Source: Microbacteriaceae bacterium (GTDB lineage Bacteria; Actinomycetota; Actinomycetes; Actinomycetales; Microbacteriaceae). Taken from it: a stretch of DNA of 10,309 bases. The translations under genes and the position numbers were made by a program. The stretch's first letter is position 1; every line of letters starts with the position of its first letter. The notes beneath the pieces were generated by a model, which made no database searches, was not told the DNA's origin, and saw only the letters and a program-made list of their open reading frames with translations. Of the stretch, positions 1-5,232 are shown piece after piece. The stretch lies in NCBI GenBank assembly GCA_016463265.1, contig JAEMRP010000023.1:1-10309 (forward strand), written 5' to 3'.

Positions 1-264
1 AAAGCCCGCGCTGACGAGCGAATCAACGAGCGCTTTACCCGGTTGCTGTTGGTCACTCGTCGCAACCGCCGACAGCGCCCAATCGAAATAGGCTTTGTTG
101 TCCTGCGCATCGCCGTCCGGCAGGAAAACGGGCGCTGGTGCGGCCGATACGGTCGGGGTTGGCGTCGACGTCGCTCCTGGCGTGGCGTTCGGAGCGAGAG
201 AACAACCACCCAGAGCGAGGGACATGACCGTCGTCGCGACAAGGACAAACGTGCGCGCGGTCAT
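1..264 (-). CDS. Putative lipoprotein, DUF6993-like, C-terminus cut by window edge
   Basis: This partial gene begins with ATG at 264 and stays open for 88 codons to base 1. Residues 1-20 form a short signal peptide, with Arg4 followed by a hydrophobic stretch, ending in the lipobox LALGGC with Cys21 as the lipidation site. A Thr/Pro/Ala-rich linker (about residues 27-46) follows. The visible start of the folded part contains QPGKALVDSLVSAGF near residues 74-88, which I recall as typical of the DUF6993 lipoproteins of Microbacteriaceae; that assignment is from memory. It is expected to sit on the outer face of the membrane, and its function is unknown. It lies 32 bp downstream of ssb on the same strand. 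It may also have its own leaderless promoter, because TAGAAT lies exactly six bases before the ATG. An upstream ATG at about 270 runs into a stop after three codons and is not usable. Confidence 0.72.
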   Translation of the reverse strand, partial: MTARTFVLVATTVMSLALGGCSLAPNATPGATSTPTPTVSAAPAPVFLPDGDAQDNKAYFDWALSAVATSDQQQPGKALVDSLVSAGF

Positions 265-300
265 TCCCCCATTCTAGGTCAGCGCGAGTCGTCGGGTCAG
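265..300 (-). promoter_or_regulatory. Candidate leaderless promoter of the lipoprotein gene
   Basis: On the minus strand a -10 hexamer TAGAAT (276 to 271) is followed by six bases and then the ATG. This would place transcription start on the A of the start codon. A -35-like CTGACC (300 to 295) lies 18 bases further upstream and overlaps the ssb stop codon. The run GGGGGA just before ATG is too close to act as a normal Shine-Dalgarno site. The geometry is seen directly; activity is inferred. Confidence 0.5.
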
Positions 301-731
301 ACCACAGCGACCGCTCCGGCGGGCGCGGGTTCGGTGTCACTTTCCGATTGGATTGTCGACGAGTCGGCGCCCAGGGCGACCAATCGCGTGAACACCGCGG
401 TCCCCCAAAACAAGTCATGCCCGAGCGTTTCGGCCTCGATTTCGACATTGGTTCCCGTCCGATCGTCGGTTTGCCAGTCACGAACGCGCAAGCGGCCCGA
501 CACGACGATGCGGTCTCCTTTGGACAGTGAGGGAACCGCGTTGATGGCGAGTTGACGAAATGCCGTGACGGTGTACCAGTTGGTCGACGCGTCAACCCAC
601 GCCGAGGCCGCCTTGTCGAACCGTCGCTGTGACGATGCGAGCCGGAAGCTCGTGATCGGAAGTCCTTCGCTCGTGACAACGTGCCGTGGCGTCGTTGCGA
701 TGAGCCCGGTGATGGTGAGGGTGTCGCTCAT
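297..731 (-). CDS. ssb: Single-stranded DNA-binding protein, short paralogue lacking the acidic tip
   Basis: This 144-residue protein has an OB fold that binds single-stranded DNA during replication, recombination or repair. SSB hallmarks are visible: SFRLASSQRRFD near residues 28-39, NWYTVTAFRQLAINA near 51-65, and KGDRIVVSGRLRVRDW near 71-86, followed by the VEIEAETLGHDL strand. The tail (about 120-144) is short and ends AGAVAVV, without the acidic DDDIPF-type peptide that canonical SSBs use to recruit partner proteins. The start at 731 is chosen because AGGAGA lies three bases upstream and residue 1 begins the conserved SDTLTITG strand. An in-frame ATG at 770 would add 13 unconserved residues and bury that ribosome site. 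The lipoprotein gene follows 32 bp downstream, and msrA lies upstream on the same strand. I infer a secondary SSB rather than the replicative one. Confidence 0.9.
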   Translation of the reverse strand: MSDTLTITGLIATTPRHVVTSEGLPITSFRLASSQRRFDKAASAWVDASTNWYTVTAFRQLAINAVPSLSKGDRIVVSGRLRVRDWQTDDRTGTNVEIEAETLGHDLFWGTAVFTRLVALGADSSTIQSESDTEPAPAGAVAVV

Positions 732-734
732 GTG

Positions 735-742
735 TCTCCTTT
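735..742 (-). promoter_or_regulatory. Ribosome binding site of ssb
   Basis: AAAGGAGA on the minus strand ends three bases before the ATG at 731. It decides the start in favour of the 144-residue form, since no comparable site precedes the upstream in-frame ATG at 770. Confidence 0.75.
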
Positions 743-749
743 GTTGTGT

Positions 750-785
750 GGACGGCGCCGGCCGTCCCAACCTGCGACCGGCGCC
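750..785 (-). repeat. Two overlapping, mutually exclusive hairpins in the ssb leader
   Basis: GGACGGC (750-756) pairs with GCCGTCC (761-767) around a four-base loop. GGCGCCGG (754-761) pairs perfectly with CCGGCGCC (778-785). The arms share bases, so only one can form at a time. Both lie in the msrA-ssb gap, a few bases upstream of the ssb ribosome site on the transcribed minus strand. A role in attenuation or autoregulation is only inferred, and GC-rich spacers can form such pairs by chance. The rest of the 732-874 gap shows no clear terminator. A weak TTGTCC-17-CAGTGT pair on the minus strand is the best promoter I can see there, and it is poor. Confidence 0.4.
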
Positions 786-874
786 TCCAACGAGGATGTC
801 CCGAACGCCGCTGGATCACACTGAGAAACCCCCGCTCCGTGGACAACCGCACGGGCGGGCGATGTGTGCAGAAG

Positions 875-1399
875 CTACACGGTCAGATATTGCGCGAAGC
901 CGGAGCGCACCTTGTTGACCTTGGGGACGGCCACCGCGAGGCAATAACCCTGTGTCGGGTTCTTGGCGAAGAAATCCTGGTGGTAGTCCTCGGCCGGGAA
1001 AAACTCAGTGAAGTCGTCAATTGTCGTCACAACGCCGCCGCCCCAGGTTTCGTTCGCGCGGTCGCGCGCGGCTTCAAATAGTTGTCGTTGATCCGAGTCT
1101 GTCGGGAACATCACCGAACGGTATTGGGTTCCAACATCGTTACCCTGCCGGTTCAACTGGCGGGGATCGTGCATGGTGAAAAAGGCATCCAGAATGACGT
1201 CGGCGGGGATGACCGCCTCGTCGAAGGTGACGGCGACGACTTCGGCATGGCCCGTCGAACCCGTGCACACCGCCTCGTAACTCGGTGAATCGACGTGCCC
1301 GCCCGCATAACCCGACACCACCGAGCTCACGCCACGAAGCACGCGGTACGCCGCGTCGAGGCACCAGAAACAACCGCCAGCCACATAGAACGTCATCAT
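875..1399 (-). CDS. msrA: Peptide-methionine (S)-S-oxide reductase MsrA
   Basis: MsrA reduces the S epimer of methionine sulfoxide in proteins and free methionine, a cytoplasmic repair reaction after oxidative damage. The 174-residue length is normal for a single-domain MsrA. The active-site motif GCFWC is at residues 9-13, with Cys10 as the catalytic residue. Other family blocks are visible: SGYAGG (29-34), YEAVCTGSTGHAEVV (41-55), FFTMHDPRQLNRQGNDVGTQYRS (about 73-95) and AEDYHQDFF (137-144). Cys153 in GYC near the C-terminus is in the usual place for a resolving cysteine, recycled by thioredoxin or an equivalent thiol. Two ATGs lie in tandem at 1399 and 1396. I chose 1399 because a TAGACT -10 box sits six bases before it. 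The gene is divergent from the aldo/keto reductase and upstream of ssb. Confidence 0.96.
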   Translation of the reverse strand: MMTFYVAGGCFWCLDAAYRVLRGVSSVVSGYAGGHVDSPSYEAVCTGSTGHAEVVAVTFDEAVIPADVILDAFFTMHDPRQLNRQGNDVGTQYRSVMFPTDSDQRQLFEAARDRANETWGGGVVTTIDDFTEFFPAEDYHQDFFAKNPTQGYCLAVAVPKVNKVRSGFAQYLTV

Positions 1400-1432
1400 G
1401 CGGTCAGTCTAATCGCGGGGCTAGGCTGTCAC
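1400..1432 (-). promoter_or_regulatory. Candidate leaderless promoter of msrA
   Basis: On the minus strand TAGACT (1411 to 1406) is followed by six bases and the ATG at 1399. GTGACA (1432 to 1427), a five-of-six match to TTGACA, lies 15 bases upstream of it, which is a short spacer. It shares base 1427 with the -10 box of the divergent reductase promoter. No Shine-Dalgarno site is present, which fits a leaderless transcript. Confidence 0.5.
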
Positions 1433-1434
1433 CA
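1422..1434 (+). promoter_or_regulatory. Candidate leaderless promoter of the AKR-EamA-GPx operon
   Basis: TAGGCT at 1422-1427 is followed by six bases (GTCACC) and ATG at 1434. Transcription would then start at or next to the start codon. I see no convincing -35 element and no ribosome binding site. The divergent msrA signal has the same spacing on the other strand. Confidence 0.45.
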
Positions 1435-2444
1435 TGACGTATGCCGCAGCACCGAATCGCTACGATTCAATTCCCTATCGCCGATGTGGTCGAAGCGGGT
1501 TGCTGCTTCCCCGAATTTCGCTCGGTCTTTGGAACAATTTCGGTGACGATCGAGACCTCTCAGTCCAACGTGACATCGTGCTTCGCGCATTCGACCTCGG
1601 GGTCACTCACATCGACCTCGCCAACAACTACGGACCGCCACCCGGTTCAGCCGAACGAAATTTTGGCAAAATCCTCACGAGCGACCTCCACCCCTATCGG
1701 GACGAACTCATCATTTCGTCCAAGGCCGGCTTTGACATGTGGGAAGGGCCCTACGGCGAGTGGGGTTCGCGCAAGTACCTTCTCGCCTCGCTCGATCAGA
1801 GCTTGTCGCGGATGGGACTCGACTACGTCGACATTTTTTACTCACACCGATTCGACCCTGACACTCCGTTGGAAGAGACGATGGGTGCCCTCGCGCACAC
1901 GATTCACTCGGGTAAAGCGTTGTACGTCGGGATCTCGAACTACGACGAGGAACAGACGCGCCGCGCCTACGCGATCCTGAAAGACATGGGCGTCACGCTT
2001 CTCATTCACCAACCGCGATACAACCTCTTTGACCGCCGCCCGGAAGATGGGTTGTTCGATGCGCTTGTCGAACTGGGTGTCGGCGGAATCGTGTATTCGC
2101 CGCTTGCGCAGGGTCTCGCCACCGATCGTTACCTGAACGGAATTCCCTCCGACTCTCGAGTGCGCACCGCACAGTGGATTGATGAAGAGCGCATCAACGA
2201 CGAGTACCTCGAACACGCACGCGCGCTCAACGACATCGCCCTTGAGCGCGGGCAGACGCTCGCTCAGATGGCGTTGACCTGGACGATGCGCCATCCGGGA
2301 GTCACGAGCGCGCTCATCGGCGCGAGCAGTGTCGCGCAACTGGAAGACTCGCTGAAAGCCGCTCACGCGGAACCCCTGACGGATGAGGAACTTGCGGCGA
2401 TCGAACCACACGCGATCCACCAACTGGTGGGTTCGTGGTCGTAG
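1434..2444 (+). CDS. yghZ: Aldo/keto reductase, YghZ type (L-glyceraldehyde 3-phosphate reductase family)
   Basis: This 336-residue cytoplasmic NADPH-dependent aldo/keto reductase matches the Escherichia coli YghZ/Gpr (AKR14) pattern along its whole length. That enzyme reduces L-glyceraldehyde 3-phosphate and other aldehydes such as methylglyoxal. Visible blocks are RCGRSGLLLPRISLGLWNNF (17-36), HIDLANNYGPPPGSAE (59-74), ELIISSKAG (91-99), SRKYLLASLDQSL (112-124) and YVDIFYSHR (131-139). From these the catalytic tetrad is Asp61, Tyr66, Lys97 and His138. Cofactor-binding blocks are VGISNY (165-170), YSPLAQGLAT (221-230) and SALIGASSVAQLED (292-305). The start agrees with the family start and with the promoter spacing. 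The stop overlaps the next gene by ten bases, so the two are translationally coupled. The real substrate cannot be read from sequence. Confidence 0.93.
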   Translation: MTYAAAPNRYDSIPYRRCGRSGLLLPRISLGLWNNFGDDRDLSVQRDIVLRAFDLGVTHIDLANNYGPPPGSAERNFGKILTSDLHPYRDELIISSKAGFDMWEGPYGEWGSRKYLLASLDQSLSRMGLDYVDIFYSHRFDPDTPLEETMGALAHTIHSGKALYVGISNYDEEQTRRAYAILKDMGVTLLIHQPRYNLFDRRPEDGLFDALVELGVGGIVYSPLAQGLATDRYLNGIPSDSRVRTAQWIDEERINDEYLEHARALNDIALERGQTLAQMALTWTMRHPGVTSALIGASSVAQLEDSLKAAHAEPLTDEELAAIEPHAIHQLVGSWS

Positions 2445-3424
2445 CCAAACCGCGCGCACTCGTTGGATACATCGCTGCAACAGTCGCCGCCTTCATTTTC
2501 GGCGTGAACGGTGTCGTCATCAAACTGCTGATGGACGGCACGGGTATCGACGGGTTCCAGGTCACCTTCCTTCGCGTCGTCGGGGCCGCCGTGCTCATGG
2601 GTGCCGTCTTACTCACTCGGGACCCCAACGCCCTTCGAATCACCCGCAAACAAATCGTGCCCCTCCTCGCCATGGGCGTGGTCGGTGTCGCGATGTTACA
2701 AGCTACCTATGCCCAGGCCGTGTTCATGCTCCCCATCGGAATCGCTCTGTTGCTGGAATACACCGCGGTCCTCTTCGTGGCGCTCATCGCCCACTTCTTT
2801 TTCCGTGAGCACGTCAAGTCCCGAATTTGGGTGTCCATCGTGGCCGTCCTCATCGGGCTGGCCACTGTCGCCGAAGTGTGGAACTCGACCCTCAACGCCG
2901 AGGGAGTGTTGTGGGCGTTCGCTGCTTCAGCCTCACTCACGACCTATTTTCTCCTCGGAGAGCGCCAGACCGGGGTGCGGCACCCGATGGCCGTCGGCTT
3001 CTGGGGTATGACAGTTGCGAGCGCGTTCTGGGCGTTGTTCAGCGGGTGGTGGACGCTTGACCCCGTAATCTTCACTCGAGTCATCCCCTTCTCGGACGAA
3101 ATCGGTGGAATATCGGGTCCCGCGTGGCTTCTGTTGGCGTTCATCGTGGTGCTGGGAACGTTCACGACGTTCACTCTCGGATTATGGTCCATCAGTATTC
3201 TCAAGGCCACGCGGTCGGGAATCGTTGCGACCAGCGAAGTGCTCTTCGCTTTTCTCGCCGCCTGGCTGATCCTCGGAGAAACTCTGAATGTTGTGCAACT
3301 GGTCGGTGCGGGTATTGTTTTAATCGGTGTGGTACTCGCCCAATCGGCTCGCGACAATCGCGCAGTACAAAGCGACCTCGCACTCGACACCTCCGAAATC
3401 TCTCTACCGAAAGATCCCCGATGA
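2435..3424 (+). CDS. EamA-family (DMT superfamily) inner-membrane transporter
   Basis: This 329-residue protein has ten predicted membrane helices, roughly at 9-31, 42-61, 73-91, 97-121, 131-147, 157-174, 185-205, 229-250, 262-280 and 286-303. They are arranged as two five-helix EamA repeats. Each repeat shows the family's charged turn before its last helix: FFREHV near residue 122 and ILGETLNVVQLVGAGIVLIGVV near 279-300. Related carriers export metabolites or amino acids, or take up similar compounds; the substrate here is unknown. The start is GTG at 2435 inside the end of the reductase gene, preceded by a weak GGTGGG. The last bases form ATGA with the peroxidase start. Co-translation with a reductase and a peroxidase suggests export of a toxic metabolite, but this is a guess. 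The C-terminal 25 residues are polar and cytoplasmic. Confidence 0.88.
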   Translation: MVVAKPRALVGYIAATVAAFIFGVNGVVIKLLMDGTGIDGFQVTFLRVVGAAVLMGAVLLTRDPNALRITRKQIVPLLAMGVVGVAMLQATYAQAVFMLPIGIALLLEYTAVLFVALIAHFFFREHVKSRIWVSIVAVLIGLATVAEVWNSTLNAEGVLWAFAASASLTTYFLLGERQTGVRHPMAVGFWGMTVASAFWALFSGWWTLDPVIFTRVIPFSDEIGGISGPAWLLLAFIVVLGTFTTFTLGLWSISILKATRSGIVATSEVLFAFLAAWLILGETLNVVQLVGAGIVLIGVVLAQSARDNRAVQSDLALDTSEISLPKDPR

Positions 3425-3909
3425 CCGATTCACTGCTCGACATCACCGTCCTCACCGCCGACGGCACTGCGACCACATTGCAGGAACACGCCGGGAAAGT
3501 GTTGCTCGTCGTCAATGTCGCATCGCGGTGTGGCCTGTCGCCGCAATACGCCGATCTCGAGGCTCTTCAGCAGAAATACGGCCCCCGCGGTTTCGTCGTT
3601 CTGGGCTTCCCGTCGAATCAGTTCTTCCAAGAGTTGTCGTCGAACGACGCCATCGCCGAATACTGCGCGACAAAATGGGGAATCACCTTCCCGATTTTTG
3701 ACCAGGTGAAGGTCAATGGCAAGAGTCGCTCCCCGCTCTACGCCGAACTGACGAAGACGAAAGATGAACGTGGCAGCGCGGGTAACATCCGCTGGAATTT
3801 CGAAAAGTTCGTCGTCACGCCCGATCTGCGAGTCTTTCGGTTCCGGCCGACAACAGTGCCGATGGACCCCGCGATCATCGACGCAATTGAATCGAACTTG
3901 CCGAAATAG
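3421..3909 (+). CDS. Glutathione peroxidase-family thiol peroxidase
   Basis: This 162-residue thioredoxin-fold peroxidase reduces hydrogen peroxide or organic hydroperoxides in the cytoplasm. The peroxidatic site is NVASRCGLSPQY with Cys37, a cysteine rather than selenocysteine. Gln67 in LGFPSNQF, and Trp125 and Asn126 in WNFEKF, complete the known catalytic tetrad. The usual FPCNQF cysteine is Ser65. The likely resolving residue is Cys82 in EYCATKWGITFP, as in thioredoxin-dependent members. Actinobacteria generally lack glutathione, so thioredoxin or mycothiol-linked reduction is more likely than glutathione; that part is background knowledge, not seen here. The ATG at 3421 overlaps the transporter stop as ATGA, so coupling is likely. 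The same frame is open further upstream to 3124, but that stretch lies inside the transporter gene and has no family similarity. Confidence 0.95.
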   Translation: MTDSLLDITVLTADGTATTLQEHAGKVLLVVNVASRCGLSPQYADLEALQQKYGPRGFVVLGFPSNQFFQELSSNDAIAEYCATKWGITFPIFDQVKVNGKSRSPLYAELTKTKDERGSAGNIRWNFEKFVVTPDLRVFRFRPTTVPMDPAIIDAIESNLPK

Positions 3910-3935
3910 CGTTTTCTTGAAGTGCGCAAAAGTGA

Positions 3936-3948
3936 GAGAATTTGCGGG
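3936..3948 (+). promoter_or_regulatory. Candidate leaderless promoter of the ion channel gene
   Basis: GAGAAT at 3936-3941 is followed by six bases and GTG at 3948, the same spacing as other starts in this window. It keeps the two most conserved -10 positions (A2 and T6) but has G instead of T at position 1. TTGAAG at 3917-3922 resembles a -35 element but is only 13 bases away. No terminator is visible between the peroxidase and this gene, so read-through is also possible. Confidence 0.35.
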
Positions 3949-4838
3949 TGAGTAAATCCAGCACTGAACGTCGAATCGTCAACGCCGACGGCGAATGGGA
4001 ACACATTGCGCCATTCCGGGTGCTGTGGATCGCCAAAATCGTCTATAGCGGGCCATTCGAGCTCTTCATCGCATCGGTGATTGCCGTCAATGCGCTGTTT
4101 CTTGCGATCCTGACGATGCCCGGAATCTCGCTGGGCACGCGGGCGACCGCCATCACCATTGACAACATCGCCATGGGGATCTACGTAGTCGAACTGCTGG
4201 TGAGAATCCTGTCGTACGGAAAGAAGCCATGGCACTTCTTCCGCCAAGGTTGGAACATTTTTGATTTCATCGTGGTGGGCCTCGCACCGTTTGCGGCTGG
4301 TCAAACAGTGATCCTGCGACTCTTGAGACTTCTGCGCCTGTTGCGAATATTCCGATTCTTGCCCGAAGTGCGGATTCTTTTTGCGTCGATTGTGAAAAGT
4401 ATTCCGCCACTATTTAGCATGTCCGTGCTGATCGGTCTTCTGTTGTTCCTTTACGGAATGGCCGGGACCTACCTATTCGGGACGGCGCTGTCCGAATCCT
4501 GGGGTCATATCGGGCGCAGTCTCAAATCGCTGTTCATTTTGTTGACGCTCGAAAACTTCCCGATCTATCTTGACGAGGCGATGGCAATCAGCCCCTTCGC
4601 ACTGCCCTTTTTCTTGTCTTATGTGTTCTTTGTCGTGTTCACGATTCTCAACGTCTTGATTGGTATCGTCTTGAACGCCATGGACGAAGCTCGGGCCGAA
4701 GCACGAATTCACACTGACAAAAAAGCGGCACTCACCGAGTTGTCGTCGCTCGTCGATGTGATCAGTGCCGACGGGAAGATAACCGACGCTGAGCTCGTGC
4801 AACTGCGGTCGGAAATCGATCGGCTTCGACAAAACTGA
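3948..4838 (+). CDS. Six-transmembrane voltage-gated-type cation channel subunit
   Basis: This 296-residue protein is a single ion-transport domain, expected to form a homotetramer in the membrane. S1 is near residues 36-58, S2 near 71-90 with Glu82, and S3 near 101-117 with Asp106 in WNIFDF. S4 is near 121-138 and carries Arg124, 127, 130, 133 and 136 at strict three-residue spacing, the classic voltage-sensor ladder. S5 spans about 155-178, the pore helix and filter about 190-206, and S6 about 217-245. The filter is TLENF (200-204), compared with TLESW in the bacterial sodium channels of the NaChBac type. A charged C-terminal tail of about 50 residues contains a predicted helix with ADGKITDAEL (274-283). 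GTG at 3948 is preferred over TTG at 3942 because of the upstream -10 spacing. Ion selectivity and true voltage dependence are not known. Confidence 0.9.
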   Translation: MSKSSTERRIVNADGEWEHIAPFRVLWIAKIVYSGPFELFIASVIAVNALFLAILTMPGISLGTRATAITIDNIAMGIYVVELLVRILSYGKKPWHFFRQGWNIFDFIVVGLAPFAAGQTVILRLLRLLRLLRIFRFLPEVRILFASIVKSIPPLFSMSVLIGLLLFLYGMAGTYLFGTALSESWGHIGRSLKSLFILLTLENFPIYLDEAMAISPFALPFFLSYVFFVVFTILNVLIGIVLNAMDEARAEARIHTDKKAALTELSSLVDVISADGKITDAELVQLRSEIDRLRQN

Positions 4839-4863
4839 ATCGCGCGAACCAGAAATGCGACCG

Positions 4864-4869
4864 TATGCT
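4864..4869 (+). promoter_or_regulatory. Possible -10 box for the DUF427 gene
   Basis: TATGCT lies in the 80-bp gap between the channel and DUF427, 49 bases before the ATG. No -35 element is recognisable at the proper distance. It is offered as the best candidate in the gap, with low certainty. Confidence 0.25.
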
Positions 4870-4906
4870 CGACGTAGAGCTCGGCGATAAGTGCTAGCCC
4901 AACGCC

Positions 4907-4913
4907 AAGGAGG
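4907..4913 (+). promoter_or_regulatory. Strong Shine-Dalgarno site of the DUF427 gene
   Basis: AAGGAGG lies five bases before the ATG at 4919. It is one of the closest matches to the anti-Shine-Dalgarno sequence in the window and predicts efficient translation of this small protein. Confidence 0.8.
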
Positions 4914-4918
4914 CAACG

Positions 4919-5206
4919 ATGTATGTAGCGACCTGGAACGGTGCAGTCATTGCACAATCAGACAAGACGATCGAGATTGAAGGCAACCAGTATTTCCCGA
5001 TGGACAGCGTCGAGGCCCAGCTCCTCGTCGACTCGGACACCACATCGACGTGTTCGTGGAAGGGCCTCGCGAACTACTACTCGCTGAACGTGAATGGCGA
5101 CGTCAACACCGATGCGGTGTGGGTCTACCGCGACCCCAAGGATGCCGCCAAAGAAATCGCCAATTATGTGGCGTTCTGGCGTGGCGTCACGGTCAGCGCA
5201 GCCTGA
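4919..5206 (+). CDS. DUF427 domain protein
   Basis: This 95-residue single-domain protein matches the DUF427 family (also listed in Pfam under an NTP-transferase-like name). Its biochemical function is not established. Diagnostic blocks are ATWNGAVIAQSDKTIEIEGNQYFP (4-27), VEAQLL (31-36), the conserved SDTTSTCSWKGLANYYSL (39-56), AVWVYRDPKDAAKEIANYVAF (66-86) and the closing FWRG (86-89). The invariant Cys45, Trp47 and Lys48 of the CxWKG motif are present. There is no signal peptide or membrane segment, so it is cytoplasmic. It stands between the channel gene (80 bp upstream) and the ABC operon (21 bp downstream). A hairpin covering its stop codon may separate it from the operon. The strong ribosome site suggests it is well expressed. 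Confidence 0.9.
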   Translation: MYVATWNGAVIAQSDKTIEIEGNQYFPMDSVEAQLLVDSDTTSTCSWKGLANYYSLNVNGDVNTDAVWVYRDPKDAAKEIANYVAFWRGVTVSAA

Positions 5207-5210
5207 CCGT
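5189..5210 (+). terminator. Possible terminator hairpin at the end of the DUF427 gene
   Basis: ACGGTCAG (5189-5196) pairs perfectly with CTGACCGT (5203-5210) around a six-base loop, and the stop codon lies within the second arm. There is no real U-run behind it, only TTATC. It could therefore be a weak terminator or a 3'-end stabilising hairpin. Confidence 0.35.
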
Positions 5211-5211
5211 T

Positions 5212-5232
5212 ATCACGGGTATCCCTCGTGAT
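5212..5232 (+). repeat. Inverted repeat covering the ABC operon start codon
   Basis: ATCACGGG (5212-5219) pairs with CCC plus CGTGAT (5223-5232), with one bulged T and a TAT loop, giving a nine-pair stem. The GTG start at 5228-5230 lies inside the second arm. No good Shine-Dalgarno site precedes the start. As RNA it could hide the start codon; as DNA it could be an operator for a regulator. Both roles are inferred. Confidence 0.4.

Noticed and set aside
53..679. 208-codon open frame on the minus strand overlapping ssb and the lipoprotein gene
   Set aside because: It runs out of frame across two recognised genes, is Arg/Pro/Ser-rich and shows no domain. It is a GC-rich shadow frame.
732..770. 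Longer ssb start at 770 adding 13 residues
   Set aside because: The extension is unconserved, and a good AGGAGA ribosome site lies directly before the ATG at 731.
1842..2480. 212-codon open frame antisense to the aldo/keto reductase
   Set aside because: The reductase is recognisable along its full length on the plus strand. The opposite frame has no family features.
3124..3420. N-terminal extension of the peroxidase by 99 residues
   Set aside because: The stretch lies inside the transporter gene and is Arg/Ser-rich without similarity. The ATGA junction at 3421 is the natural start.
3942..3947. TTG start of the channel two codons upstream of the chosen GTG
   Set aside because: TTG is rarer and does not fit the -10 spacing that points to 3948. 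The difference is only two residues, so this stays a preference.
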